A stretch of 64,000 nt of DNA from Streptomyces omiyaensis (GCF_014650895.1 NZ_BMVV01000003.1:372001-436000), one strand, 5' to 3'. Positions 1 through 9,550 are shown, numbered from the stretch's first letter. The notes: generated by a model not told the origin, from the letters alone. Numbers and translations are program-made.

Positions 1-438
1 AACATCGACTCGCTCGCCGTCGGCGTCACCGAGCACCCCGACATCAGCCGCATCACCATCGTGGTCAACGTCGAGTCCCTGCCCCTGGAGCAGGTGACCA
101 AGCAGCTCAACAAGCTGGTCAACGTCCTGAAGATCGTCGAACTCGAGCCCAGCGCCGCGATCCAGCGCGAGCTCGTCCTGGTGAAGGTCCGCGCCGACAA
201 CGAGACCCGCTCCCAGATCGTCGAGATCGTCAAGCTGTTCCGCGCCAAGACCGTCGACGTCTCGCCGGAGGCCGTCACCATCGAGGCCACCGGTTCGAGC
301 GACAAGCTGGACGCCATGCTCAAGATGCTGGAGCAGTTCGGCATCAAGGAGCTCGTCCAGTCGGGCACCATCGCCATAGGGCGTGGCGCCCGGTCCATCA
401 CCGACCGGTCCCTGCGGGCACTCGACCGCAGCGCGTGA
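1..438 (+). CDS. ilvN: Acetolactate synthase small (regulatory) subunit, 5'-truncated
   Basis: The frame is open from base 1 and its start lies upstream of the window. The 145 visible codons begin NIDSLAVGVTEHPDISRITI, inside the N-terminal ACT domain, and continue through a second ACT-like half ending in a basic tail. IlvN binds the catalytic subunit IlvB and confers valine feedback on the first common step of Val/Leu/Ile synthesis. Position directly before ilvC is the usual actinobacterial ilvBNC order. An internal GTG at 61 is not the true start, because the ACT fold would be broken. About 25-30 N-terminal residues are missing relative to the usual length of about 170. Confidence 0.95.
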   Translation, partial: NIDSLAVGVTEHPDISRITIVVNVESLPLEQVTKQLNKLVNVLKIVELEPSAAIQRELVLVKVRADNETRSQIVEIVKLFRAKTVDVSPEAVTIEATGSSDKLDAMLKMLEQFGIKELVQSGTIAIGRGARSITDRSLRALDRSA

Positions 439-462
439 CGCTCCGTACCGTCCACGGGGGCT

Positions 463-1568
<1,106 letters not shown>

Positions 1569-1574
1569 GCCCCT

Positions 1575-1618
1575 CGGCACGGGGCCGGACGCTTCGTCCG
1601 GCCCCGTGCCGTTTCCTT
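1575..1618 (+). terminator. Rho-independent terminator after ilvC
   Basis: A perfect 15-bp stem (1576-1590 with 1596-1610, loop GCTTC), extendable by one C-G pair, is followed by GTTTCCTT. It starts 7 bases after the ilvC stop and separates ilvC from serA. Confidence 0.9.
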
Positions 1619-1804
1619 GGACACCCCGTCCAACCACGGACGGGTGATCCTTCCAACGAGGCGTACGACGTGCGCCGATGCGGCACTACACTGCTCAACA
1701 ACATCGCGTCTGGCCCACAGCGTCGTGCGCTTCCACGCGGCAAGCCCCCTCCACCGCCTGCGGCCGTCGGGACGGCCGTCCGCACTGCCTCTGTGAGGAC
1801 TCAC

Positions 1805-3394
1805 GTGAGCTCGAAACCTGTCGTACTCATCGCTGAAGAGCTGTCGCCCGCCACCGTCGACGCCCTGGGCCCGGACTTCGAGATCCGGCACTGCAACGGC
1901 GCCGACCGCGCCGAGCTGCTCCCCGCGATCGCCGACGTCGACGCCATCCTCGTCCGCTCGGCCACCAAGGTCGACGCGGAGGCCATCGCCGCCGCCAAGA
2001 AGCTGCGGGTCGTCGCCCGCGCCGGTGTCGGCCTGGACAACGTGGACGTCTCCGCCGCCACCAAGGCCGGCGTGATGGTCGTGAACGCCCCGACCTCCAA
2101 CATCGTCACCGCCGCCGAGCTCGCCTGCGGCCTGCTCGTCGCCACCGCGCGCAACATCCCGCAGGCCAACACCGCCCTGAAGAACGGCGAGTGGCAGCGC
2201 TCGAAGTACACCGGCGTCGAGCTCAGCGAGAAGACCCTCGGCGTCGTCGGCCTCGGCCGCATCGGCGTCCTGGTCGCCCAGCGGATGTCCGCCTTCGGCA
2301 TGAAGATCGTCGCGTACGACCCCTACGTGCAGCCCGCCCGCGCCGCCCAGATGGGGGTGAAGCTGCTGGCCCTGGACGAGCTCCTGGAGGTCGCCGACTT
2401 CATCACCGTCCACCTGCCGAAGACCCCCGAGACCCTCGGTCTCATCGGTGACGAGGCGCTGCACAAGGTCAAGCCGAGCGTCCGCATCGTCAACGCCGCC
2501 CGCGGCGGGATCGTCGACGAGGCCGCGCTGTACTCGGCCCTCAAGGAGGGCCGCGTCGCCGGCGCCGGCCTCGACGTGTACGCGAAGGAGCCCTGCACGG
2601 ACTCCCCGCTCTTCGAGCTCGACCAGGTCGTCTGCACCCCGCACCTCGGCGCCTCCACCGACGAGGCCCAGGAGAAGGCCGGCATCGCCGTCGCCCGCTC
2701 GGTGCGCCTCGCGCTCGCCGGCGAGCTGGTCCCGGACGCGGTCAACGTCCAGGGCGGCGTCATCGCCGAGGACGTGAAGCCGGGTCTGCCGCTCGCCGAG
2801 AAGCTCGGCCGCATCTTCACCGCCCTCGCGGGCGAGGTCGCGGCCCGCCTCGACGTCGAGGTCTACGGCGAGATCACCCAGCACGACGTCAAGGTGCTCG
2901 AACTCTCCGCCCTCAAGGGCGTCTTCGAGGACGTCGTCGACGAGACCGTGTCCTACGTGAACGCCCCGCTCTTCGCGCAGGAGCGCGGTGTCGAGGTCCG
3001 CCTCACCACCAGCTCCGAGTCGCCCGACCACCGCAACATGGTCACCGTGCGCGGCACGCTCTCCAGCGGTGAGGAGGTGTCGGTCTCCGGCACCCTGGCC
3101 GGCCCGAAGCACCTTCAGAAGATCGTCGCCGTCGGCGACTACGACGTGGACCTGGCGCTCGCCGACCACATGGTCGTGCTGCGCTACGAGGACCGTCCCG
3201 GCGTCGTCGGCACCGTCGGCCGGATCCTCGGCGAGGCCGGTCTCAACATCGCGGGCATGCAGGTCTCCCGTACGGAGGAGGGCGGCGAGGCGCTGGTCGT
3301 GCTCACCGTCGACGACACCGTCCCGGCGGCCGTGATCTCCGAGATCGCCACGGAGATCGGTGCCACCTCGGCCCGCTCGGTCAACCTGGTCTGA
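1805..3394 (+). CDS. serA: D-3-phosphoglycerate dehydrogenase
   Basis: It oxidises 3-phosphoglycerate to phosphohydroxypyruvate, the first step of serine synthesis. The 529-residue protein is the long form: catalytic/NAD domain (GLGRIGVLVAQ, then NAARGGIVDEAAL with the catalytic Arg region, and CTPHLGAST with the catalytic His), an intervening allosteric domain, and a C-terminal ACT domain near residues 455-529 (RYEDRPGVVGTVGRIL). The GTG start follows GAGGAC at 1795-1800. The open frame extends far upstream to 383, but that part is a shadow of ilvC. The gene is monocistronic, between two terminator-like structures, with an 8-bp inverted repeat at 1761-1778 just before the ribosome site. Confidence 0.96.
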   Translation: MSSKPVVLIAEELSPATVDALGPDFEIRHCNGADRAELLPAIADVDAILVRSATKVDAEAIAAAKKLRVVARAGVGLDNVDVSAATKAGVMVVNAPTSNIVTAAELACGLLVATARNIPQANTALKNGEWQRSKYTGVELSEKTLGVVGLGRIGVLVAQRMSAFGMKIVAYDPYVQPARAAQMGVKLLALDELLEVADFITVHLPKTPETLGLIGDEALHKVKPSVRIVNAARGGIVDEAALYSALKEGRVAGAGLDVYAKEPCTDSPLFELDQVVCTPHLGASTDEAQEKAGIAVARSVRLALAGELVPDAVNVQGGVIAEDVKPGLPLAEKLGRIFTALAGEVAARLDVEVYGEITQHDVKVLELSALKGVFEDVVDETVSYVNAPLFAQERGVEVRLTTSSESPDHRNMVTVRGTLSSGEEVSVSGTLAGPKHLQKIVAVGDYDVDLALADHMVVLRYEDRPGVVGTVGRILGEAGLNIAGMQVSRTEEGGEALVVLTVDDTVPAAVISEIATEIGATSARSVNLV

Positions 3395-3415
3395 CCCGTC
3401 CCGGGGGCAGGCCTT

Positions 3416-3470
3416 CCGTACCCGGTCGGTGGACAAGCGTCCCGGACGCCTGTCCACCGGCCGGGTACGG
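3416..3470 (+). terminator. Long inverted repeat after serA
   Basis: Two arms of 27 bases (3416-3442 and 3444-3470) are complementary except for G-T pairs, beginning 21 bases after the serA stop. There is no T-run. It is probably the serA terminator and could also act on anything arriving from the minus strand. Confidence 0.65.
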
Positions 3471-3780
3471 TGCTGTCGCGGGACACGGGCAAGAGCTGCC
3501 GGAGGGCGCCAAGCGGTGCCTCCGGGAGGAGGGGTACGGGCGCACCACGGCCCGCGCCCCCGTCGCCGCCTCCGGCGCCGGCCTCGCCTCCCTCGGCCAC
3601 CACTCCGGTTCCCAGGACGCCCTGTTCCAGCGGGCGCACCTCGCGCTGACCGGGGGGGTGGGGCGAGCGGGCCGCCGCCGCGGCGGCGGGGAGCTCCCGC
3701 CCGGTCCCCGCGAGCGCTTCCACGCCTTCGGGGACCGGCTCGCCGGCGTCGCCGAGGAGAGCCGGCCGGTCCGGCGGACC
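3466..3780 (+). pseudogene. Remnant of a TetR-family regulator
   Basis: In the frame of base 3505 the translation reads GAKRCLREEGYGRTTARAPV, then AASGAGLASLGHHSGSQDAL, then a helix-rich stretch with RERFHAFGDRLAGVAEESRP. This follows the N-terminal helix-turn-helix and first ligand-domain helices of actinobacterial TetR proteins (family pattern CLRERGY..TTAR.IVAASGANLASIGYHFGSKEALL). There is no usable start codon in frame, because the 5' end runs into the serA hairpin. After about residue 100 the similarity is lost. I read it as a decayed gene. It accounts for most of the 487-bp gap between serA and the PucR gene. It could instead be a sequence whose start I misjudge, but no RBS-start pair supports that. 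Confidence 0.5.
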
Positions 3781-3881
3781 CCGAGACCGCGCCGGGCGCC
3801 GGCGACCTCGGGGAGGGCCTGTGGGGCCTCAGGGGGGAGTGCCCCGGCCCGGCCCGGTCGGGCCGGGGCCCGGAGCCGGAG

Positions 3882-5180
3882 TCAGAGCCGGGCCGCCTTC
3901 AGGGCCATGTGCAGCAGCAGGCGGTCCTCGCCCGCGTCCAGGTCGAGGCCGGTGAGCTGCTCGACCCGGGAGAGGCGGTAGTAGAGGGTCTGCCGGTGGA
4001 TGCCGAGCGCCGCCGCCGTGCGGCCCGCCTGGCCCGCGTGGTCGAGGAACACCTCGGCCGTGCGGGCCAGTTCGGTGTGCGCGGGCCCCAGCAGCGCCCG
4101 TACCGCCGGGTCGGGTCCGCCCTGCGGGAGGGCGGTGAGCAGCCGGTACGGGCCGAGCTCGGACCAGTGGGCGAGCGGACCGAGCCGGGGCTGGGCGTGC
4201 GCGGCGCGGGCCGCGGCGGTCGCCTCCCGCCAGCCCAGGTCCAGCTCGCCGAGGCCGCGCCGGGGCGCGGCGACCCCGGCGACGGCCGCCGGGCCGCGCA
4301 GCCGCTCGCCGGCGGTGGCGGCGGGGGAGAGGTTGTCGGCGGAGCGCAGCCGCACCAGGGCGGCGAGCGCCCGCCGCGGGGCGGGCCCGGGGGCGTACCC
4401 GCCGTCGGACGCGGGCCCCGTGCCGTGTCCCGCCCCGGCGGGGCCCCCGCCGGGGCCGGGCGGAGCGGGCGGGCGACTCCCGGCCGGGCCGCCGGTCTCG
4501 GCGCGGCGCCTCGGCGCGGCCGCGGCGCCGGCCGGAGCCGGGGCGGCCGGGCCCTGCCAGGGCAGGACGCAGAGGGCGGCGGCTCCGGGCACGGTCCGGG
4601 GGGAGGGGGAGTCCTCGCCGGTCCAGGGGGCGACGCACACCAGGGCGTGCAGGCCCTCCGCGTCCGGGCCCAGGGCGGTGCGGAGGGCGGCCACGGCCAT
4701 GTCGTACTGCCAGCCGCGCTCCGCGGTGAGGACGGCCCGCAGCTCGCGGGAGAGGTCGGCCCCGGCCCGCTCCTCGTCGGCGAGCAGCTCGCCGATCCGG
4801 GCGGCGACGTCCATCGCGGCCGTGAGCCGTTCGCGCGAGGGGCCGGGCTCGGCGTCCAGCAGCCAGACGTAGCCGAGGACGACACCCCGATGGCGTACGG
4901 GCAGGCAGATGCGGTCGCGGTAGACGCCCGCGTCCGGCGCGGCCGGGATGCGGACGGGGCCGGTGGCCCGGGTGATGCCGAAGCCCTCGAACCAGGCGCG
5001 GACGGCGGGGGTGGACTTCCGGGTCAGGATCGAGCGGGTCCTGACCGGGTCCATGGCGCTGTCGTCGTCGCTGTCGTGGGCCCCGAAGGCGATCAGCCCG
5101 AAGTCGCGGTTCTCCAGGGTCGCGGGGGTGCCGAGCAGCGCCGAGATCTCGTCCACCAGCTCCTGGTAATCGCCCTTCAC
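3882..5180 (-). CDS. PucR/CdaR-family regulator, likely of proline catabolism
   Basis: The 432-residue protein has an N-terminal sensor half (residues 1 to about 170), a variable Pro/Ala-rich middle and a C-terminal PucR helix-turn-helix with [17 protein letters not shown] near residue 400. PucR-type proteins are DNA-binding regulators, often of catabolic genes. It is divergent from proline dehydrogenase with a 195-bp gap that carries two perfect palindromes, so it probably controls the proline degradation pair (inference). The start is GTG at 5180, giving [17 protein letters not shown], with only a weak ribosome site. Confidence 0.88.
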   Translation of the reverse strand: MKGDYQELVDEISALLGTPATLENRDFGLIAFGAHDSDDDSAMDPVRTRSILTRKSTPAVRAWFEGFGITRATGPVRIPAAPDAGVYRDRICLPVRHRGVVLGYVWLLDAEPGPSRERLTAAMDVAARIGELLADEERAGADLSRELRAVLTAERGWQYDMAVAALRTALGPDAEGLHALVCVAPWTGEDSPSPRTVPGAAALCVLPWQGPAAPAPAGAAAAPRRRAETGGPAGSRPPAPPGPGGGPAGAGHGTGPASDGGYAPGPAPRRALAALVRLRSADNLSPAATAGERLRGPAAVAGVAAPRRGLGELDLGWREATAAARAAHAQPRLGPLAHWSELGPYRLLTALPQGGPDPAVRALLGPAHTELARTAEVFLDHAGQAGRTAAALGIHRQTLYYRLSRVEQLTGLDLDAGEDRLLLHMALKAARL

Positions 5181-5211
5181 GGCCCCATTCTCGCACCCGT
5201 CCGCCGGACCT

Positions 5212-5227
5212 TCAGACAGATGTCTGA
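5212..5227. promoter_or_regulatory. Palindromic operator upstream of the PucR gene
   Basis: TCAGACAGATGTCTGA has perfect 7-bp arms (TCAGACA / TGTCTGA), and similarity continues outward for three more bases on each side. It lies 32 bp before the PucR start in the divergent region. It is a candidate site for PucR autoregulation and control of putB. No experiment is implied. Confidence 0.55.
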
Positions 5228-5266
5228 GGGCGTGTTCACGGATGCGTGACAGCTGTAGATGGCGCA

Positions 5267-5281
5267 GGATCGGAGCGATCC
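5267..5281. promoter_or_regulatory. Second palindrome in the PucR/putB divergent region
   Basis: GGATCGGAGCGATCC has perfect 6-bp arms with a 3-base centre, 95 bp before the putB start. A weaker hairpin (CACGG / CCGTG) follows at 5290-5306. It is either a second regulator site or part of the putB promoter. Its sequence is unrelated to the TCAGACA palindrome. Confidence 0.4.
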
Positions 5282-5375
5282 ATAGGTTTCACGGTGGTTC
5301 TCCGTGCTGTTCCCGGTTCGTACCCCCGCGTCCGGTAACGGCCCCGTTCTACCCTTGCCCCTTTGGAGGTGCCCC

Positions 5376-6302
5376 GTGCTGGGTCCCGTGATCCTCGCCG
5401 CGTCGCGCAGCGACAAGATGCGCCGTCTCGTGTCGGCCGCGCCCGGGACCAAGCAGGTCGTCGCGCGCTTCATCGCCGGCGAGACCGTGGGCGACGTCGT
5501 CCCGATCGTCCAGGACCTGACCGACCGTGGTCTGGAGGTCACCCTCGACGTCGTGGGCGAGGACATCACCACCGTCGAGCAGTCCCACGCCGCCCGTGAC
5601 GCCTACCTGGAGCTGATCGGCCGCCTCAAGGAGCTGGGCCTCGGCGAGCGCGCCGAGATGTCCGTCAAGCTGTCGATGTTCGGCCAGTCGCTGGAGAACG
5701 GCCACGAGCTGGCCCTCGCGAACGTGCGCCCGGTCGTCGCGGCCGCCGCCGAGATCGGCACCACCGTCACCCTGGACGCCGAGGACCACACCACCCTCGA
5801 CTCGATGTTCGCCATCCACGAGGAGCTGCGGAAGAACTTCCCGCAGACCGGCTGCGTCATCCAGGCCTACCTCTTCCGCACCGAGGAGGACGCCCGCCGC
5901 CTCGCCGCCGCCGGCTCCCGGGTGCGGATCGTGAAGGGCGCCTACAAGGAGCCCGTCGAGGTCGCCATCCAGGACAAGCCCGAGATCGACAAGGCGTACG
6001 TCCGGATCATGAAGATCCTGATGGACGGCGAGGGCTACCCGATGATCGGCTCGCACGACCCGCGCCTGATCTCCATCGCCCAGGAGCTGGCCCGCCGCGC
6101 CGGCCGCAAGCTGGACGAGTACGAGTTCCAGATGCTGTACGGCATCCGCTCCGAGGAGCAGACCCGCCTCGCCGCCGAGGGCCACCGCATGCGCGTCTAC
6201 ACGGCCTACGGCACCGACTGGTACGGCTACTTCATGCGCCGCCTCGCGGAGAAGCCGGCCAACCTGCTCTTCTTCGTCCGCTCCATCCTCACCAAGGGCT
6301 GA
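5376..6302 (+). CDS. putB: Proline dehydrogenase (monofunctional)
   Basis: FAD enzyme oxidising L-proline to delta-1-pyrroline-5-carboxylate and passing electrons to the respiratory chain. The 308-residue protein is one TIM barrel with the family C-terminal motif (YEFQMLYGIR, then RRLAEKP near the end). The GTG start follows GGAGGT at 5365-5370. The ATG at 5304 would add a non-homologous stretch without a ribosome site. It is the first gene of a two-gene operon, 30 bp before the P5C dehydrogenase gene. Confidence 0.95.
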   Translation: MLGPVILAASRSDKMRRLVSAAPGTKQVVARFIAGETVGDVVPIVQDLTDRGLEVTLDVVGEDITTVEQSHAARDAYLELIGRLKELGLGERAEMSVKLSMFGQSLENGHELALANVRPVVAAAAEIGTTVTLDAEDHTTLDSMFAIHEELRKNFPQTGCVIQAYLFRTEEDARRLAAAGSRVRIVKGAYKEPVEVAIQDKPEIDKAYVRIMKILMDGEGYPMIGSHDPRLISIAQELARRAGRKLDEYEFQMLYGIRSEEQTRLAAEGHRMRVYTAYGTDWYGYFMRRLAEKPANLLFFVRSILTKG

Positions 6303-6332
6303 GCCCACCTCTCACAAGGAGTTACGCGACTC

Positions 6333-7964
6333 ATGGACGCTGTCACCCAGGTCCCCGCTCCGGTCAACGAGCCGGTGCACGGCTACGCCCCCGGTTCGCC
6401 CGAGCGCGCCCGGCTGGAGGCCAAGCTCAAGGAGCTCGCCGACAACCCGCGCGAGCTGCCGATGACCATCGGCGGCGTGAAGCGCCTGGGCGGCGGCGAG
6501 GAGTTCGAGGTCGTCCAGCCGCACAACCACAAGGCCGTCATCGGCACCTTCCGCGGTGCCACCGAGCAGGACGCCCAGGACGCGATCGACGCGGCCCTGG
6601 CCGCCGCTCCGGCCTGGCGCGCGATGTCCTTCGACGACCGCGCCGCGATCATCCTGCGCGCCGCCGAGCTGCTCGCCGGCCCGTGGCGCGAGACGCTGGC
6701 CGCGTCCACCATGCTCGGCCAGTCGAAGACCGCCCAGCAGGCCGAGATCGACACCCCGTGCGAGCTCGTCGACTTCTGGCGCTTCAACGTGGCGTACGCC
6801 CGCCAGATCCTGGCCGAGCAGCCGCCGGCCAACTCCCCGGGCGTGTGGAACCGACTGGACCACCGCCCGCTGGAGGGCTTCGTCTACGCGATCACGCCGT
6901 TCAACTTCACGGCCATCGCGGGCAACCTGCCCACCGCCCCCGCCCTCATGGGCAACGTGGTGGTCTGGAAGCCGTCCCCGACGCAGACCCACTCCGCCGT
7001 GCTCCTCATGGAGCTCCTGGAGGAGGCCGGCCTGCCGAAGGGCGTCATCAACCTGGTGACCGGCGACGGCATCGCCGTCTCCGAGGTGGCCCTGAACCAC
7101 CGCGACCTGGCCGGCATCCACTTCACCGGCTCGACCCGCACCTTCCAGCACCTGTGGAAGACGGTCGGCACCAACATCGAGAAGTACCGCTCCTACCCGC
7201 GGATCGTCGGCGAGACCGGCGGCAAGGACTTCGTCGTCGCCCACCCCAGCGCCGACCGCGCCGTCCTGAAGACCGCGCTGACCCGCGGCTCCTTCGAGTT
7301 CCAGGGCCAGAAGTGTTCCGCGTCCTCGCGGGCCTACATCCCGGCGTCGATCTGGAACGACGGCTTCAAGGAGGAGTTCGCGGCCGAGGTCGACGGCATC
7401 AAGATGGGTGACGTCACCGACCTGTCGAACTTCATCGGTGCCGTCATCGACGACCGCTCGTTCGCGAAGAACAAGGCGGCGATCGACCGTGCGTCCTCCG
7501 ACCCGAGCTGCACGATCATCGCCGGCGGCACCTACGACGACTCGGAGGGCTACTTCGTCCGCCCGACCGTCATCGAGTGCGCCGACCCGGAGAACGAGGT
7601 CTTCAAGGCCGAGTACTTCGGCCCGATCCTCGCGATCCACGTCTACGAGGACGACCGGTACGACGAGATGCTGGAGCAGATGGAGTCGGTCTCCGACTAC
7701 GCCCTGACCGGCGCCGTCATCTCCAACGACCGCGCCGCCGCCGCGCACACGATGGAGAAGCTCCGCTTCGCCGCGGGCAACTTCTACATCAACGACAAGT
7801 CGACCGGCGCCGTCGTCGGCCAGCAGCCCTTCGGCGGCGGCCGCGCCTCGGGCACCAACGACAAGGCCGGCGCCCCGCAGAACCTGATGCGCTGGACGCT
7901 GACCCGCGCCATCAAGGAGACGCTGGTCCCGCCGACCGAGTACGGCTACCCGCACATGGGCTGA
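6333..7964 (+). CDS. pruA: Delta-1-pyrroline-5-carboxylate dehydrogenase
   Basis: Aldehyde dehydrogenase that oxidises glutamate semialdehyde (from P5C) to glutamate with NAD, completing proline degradation. The 543-residue length fits the stand-alone P5CDH family. The substrate/NAD pocket includes ITPFNFTAIAGN, the general-base Glu is in GETGGKDFVV, and the catalytic Cys is in GQKCSASSR. The ATG start follows CAAGGAG at 6314-6320. It is co-transcribed with putB and ends at a GC-rich hairpin. Confidence 0.96.
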   Translation: MDAVTQVPAPVNEPVHGYAPGSPERARLEAKLKELADNPRELPMTIGGVKRLGGGEEFEVVQPHNHKAVIGTFRGATEQDAQDAIDAALAAAPAWRAMSFDDRAAIILRAAELLAGPWRETLAASTMLGQSKTAQQAEIDTPCELVDFWRFNVAYARQILAEQPPANSPGVWNRLDHRPLEGFVYAITPFNFTAIAGNLPTAPALMGNVVVWKPSPTQTHSAVLLMELLEEAGLPKGVINLVTGDGIAVSEVALNHRDLAGIHFTGSTRTFQHLWKTVGTNIEKYRSYPRIVGETGGKDFVVAHPSADRAVLKTALTRGSFEFQGQKCSASSRAYIPASIWNDGFKEEFAAEVDGIKMGDVTDLSNFIGAVIDDRSFAKNKAAIDRASSDPSCTIIAGGTYDDSEGYFVRPTVIECADPENEVFKAEYFGPILAIHVYEDDRYDEMLEQMESVSDYALTGAVISNDRAAAAHTMEKLRFAAGNFYINDKSTGAVVGQQPFGGGRASGTNDKAGAPQNLMRWTLTRAIKETLVPPTEYGYPHMG

Positions 7965-7995
7965 CGCCCGCCCGCCGCGTGAGCGGCCCCTGAAC

Positions 7996-8039
7996 ACCGC
8001 CCCCCTCCCCGGTCCCCCCAGGCCGGGGTCGGGGGCGGT
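7996..8039 (+). terminator. Terminator hairpin after pruA
   Basis: Arms at 7996-8012 and 8023-8039 form a 17-position stem with two internal mismatches and a 10-base loop. There is no T-run, as is common in this genus. It ends 40 bp before the next gene. Confidence 0.65.
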
Positions 8040-8078
8040 ACTCATGTCCGGGCACGCGGCGCGTGGCAGGGTGGGGGC

Positions 8079-8615
8079 ATGACCGTGAGGACCGCGCCCA
8101 CCCACGCGCTCGGCGCCGGCCGGCTCCGCGCCGTCCGGACCCTGCTCGACGCCGCCTTCGACGGGGACTTCTCCGCCGAGGACTGGGACCACGCGCTCGG
8201 CGGCGTCCACGCCTGGATCGAGGACGAGCGGGGGATCGCCGCGCACGGGGCGGTCGTCCAGCGCCGGGTGCTGCACCGCGGACGCTCGTACCGGATCGGG
8301 TACGTGGAAGCGGTCGCCGTCCGGGCCGACGTCCGCCGACGGGGGCTCGGCGGCGCCGTGATGGACGCCCTGGAGCCGGTGATCGACGCCACCCACGCCT
8401 TCGGCGCGCTCTCCGCCTCCGACGAGGGCGCCGCGCTCTACCGGGGGCGCGGCTGGCGGGTCTGGGAAGGGCGGATCGAGGTGCTGGGCCCCGGGGGGAC
8501 CCGGCGGCTCCCGGAGGAGGAGGGGAGCGTCCTGGTCCGCGCGGCCGGCGCCGCGGGGCCGCCGGACGCCGCCGCCCCGCTGGTCTTCGACTGGCGGGAC
8601 GGCGACGTGGTGTGA
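8079..8615 (+). CDS. AAC(2')-I-like aminoglycoside N-acetyltransferase (GNAT fold)
   Basis: The 178-residue GNAT protein tracks mycobacterial AAC(2')-I from end to end: AFDGDFSAEDWDHALGGVHA, then GYVEAVAVRADVRRRGLG (acetyl-CoA loop), then LYRGRGW, and the terminal DWRDGDV. AAC(2')-I enzymes acetylate the 2'-amino group of aminoglycosides. In several actinomycetes they are chromosomal and may serve envelope metabolism instead. The final residue is Val where remembered mycobacterial enzymes end in Trp. No antibiotic gene cluster is adjacent. A -10-like CAGGGT (8067-8072) lies six bases before the ATG and there is no ribosome site, suggesting a leaderless mRNA. The family call is firm. The substrate is inferred. 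Confidence 0.85.
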   Translation: MTVRTAPTHALGAGRLRAVRTLLDAAFDGDFSAEDWDHALGGVHAWIEDERGIAAHGAVVQRRVLHRGRSYRIGYVEAVAVRADVRRRGLGGAVMDALEPVIDATHAFGALSASDEGAALYRGRGWRVWEGRIEVLGPGGTRRLPEEEGSVLVRAAGAAGPPDAAAPLVFDWRDGDVV

Positions 8616-9213
8616 GGCGCGCGCGGCGTCGGGAGCGGGACCGCCCGACCCGGCCCGTGGCCGTCTCCGGCCGGGAGGCCACGACGGCGGAGAGGGCGGA
8701 GGCCGGCGCGGTGGTGACCGCGGGCCCGCCGGTGCCGAGCACGCCGCCGTCGCGCCGCCGGCCGGCACGGTCCAGACCGCGAGGACGGCCCTGCCGCGCC
8801 GGCCGGGGAGGAGCCACCGGTGCGGGGCGGCGGGCCGGCCTCCAGGGCGCCCGCGGGGCCCGACGTCGCCGCGTACGGCCGCTGGGAGCAGCCGTACACC
8901 AGCCACTCGCCGCACGGTTCCCAGCCCTCGGGCTCCAGCTCCGCGAGGACCTTCTCCCGTCGCCGGCCGCCGACGGCCTCGCGGCGGTACTCCCGGCGCA
9001 GCGCCGTGGTGCGGGACCGGCGGCAGACGAACCGGCCGAGGGGGCCGGGGACTCCACCTCCCGGCCCTGGTCGCCGTGGACGGCGGGCGTCCGGCGGTCG
9101 TCGAAGAGGCCGGCGGTCCGGGACCAGGACCCGGCCGCCCCGTCCGGCTCGCCGGGGGCCGGACGGGGGGTGCCGTCTCAGATAGTAGGAAGTCCGAGTA
9201 ATTGTGGAGACAG
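8616..9213. other. Gap without a recognisable gene
   Basis: I find no convincing gene here. On the minus strand one stretch around 8890-9050 reads like a protein C-terminus (LRREYRREAVGGRR, then KVLAELEPEGWEPCGEWLVY), but its upstream continuation is in a different frame and there is no start, so it may be a decayed gene. From about 9178 the GC content falls sharply (AGATAGTAGGAAGTCCGAGT and onward), which looks like a promoter region for the genes to the right. The pentamers GTCTC (9176-9180 area) and GAGAC flank this stretch. Confidence 0.4.
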
Positions 9214-9240
9214 ATGAGGGTCCCTGCCCTAGCTTTGTAG
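9214..9240 (+). CDS. Possible 8-codon leader peptide upstream of the leuB region
   Basis: ATG at 9214 opens MRVPALAL followed by TAG. GTGGAGA at 9204-9210 is placed as a ribosome site. The peptide uses CTA and TTG, two of the rarest leucine codons in this kind of genome, plus GTC for valine, and precedes a short gene and leuB. That composition suits a branched-chain amino acid leader, but I see no T-tailed terminator after it; the only candidate is GCAGG/CCTGC at about 9294-9308. Real translation is unproven. Confidence 0.35.
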   Translation: MRVPALAL

Positions 9241-9341
9241 AAGCCGAACGTCTCGCTTCATCAGCGAATGGCGGTCGAGAGCGCGACGCCCCGTGCAGGC
9301 AACCCCTGCGGCGACGCTCCCCGTCTCCTTCCGGCGCCTTC

Positions 9342-9402
9342 GATCATCACTGATCTCCCGATCGCAGCTGATCTCCGCACGTTCCGGATCACCACTGATC
9401 TC
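9342..9402 (+). repeat. Three 16-bp direct repeats before a small gene
   Basis: GATCATCACTGATCTC (9342-9357), GATCGCAGCTGATCTC (9360-9375) and GATCACCACTGATCTC (9387-9402) are near-identical. Their spacing is irregular (18 and 27 bases start to start). They sit directly before the ribosome site of the 43-residue gene. They may be regulator-binding sites or, if the GTG at 9293 is used, encode a repeated LISRS motif. Confidence 0.6.
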
Positions 9403-9418
9403 AAGGAGTCGATCCCCC

Positions 9419-9550
9419 ATGGCCGCTCAGACCGCCCCCCGCGTCCGCCACTCCGCCACCCGTCCCAGCGACGAGGCCCGGCAGAACGCCGCCGCCGCCC
9501 TCCAGCGCGCCCTCGACCGGCGCGACAACGGCGGCTCCACCGGCCACTGA
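9419..9550 (+). CDS. Small basic hypothetical protein (43 residues)
   Basis: The protein begins MAAQTAPRVRHSATRPSDEA and ends RDNGGSTGH, with a predicted helix in the middle. I do not recognise a function. The ATG has AAGGAG at 9404-9409 at good spacing, which supports this start over an in-frame GTG at 9293 that would add 42 residues. It lies 78 bp before leuB, with an independent leuB promoter between them. No cysteines, no membrane segment. Confidence 0.65.
   Translation: MAAQTAPRVRHSATRPSDEARQNAAAALQRALDRRDNGGSTGH

Noticed and set aside
1678..1805. Leader peptide upstream of serA
   Set aside because: The ATG at 1678 opens a long frame that runs past the serA start, with no serine bias and no ribosome site.
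3360..5249. Plus-strand frame of 629 codons over the PucR gene
   Set aside because: Gly/Arg/Ala-rich shadow; the minus-strand frame has a clear PucR helix-turn-helix.
6312..8915. Long minus-strand frame opposite pruA and the acetyltransferase
   Set aside because: Antisense shadow with low-information Gly/Ala/Arg composition; no domain or start signal.
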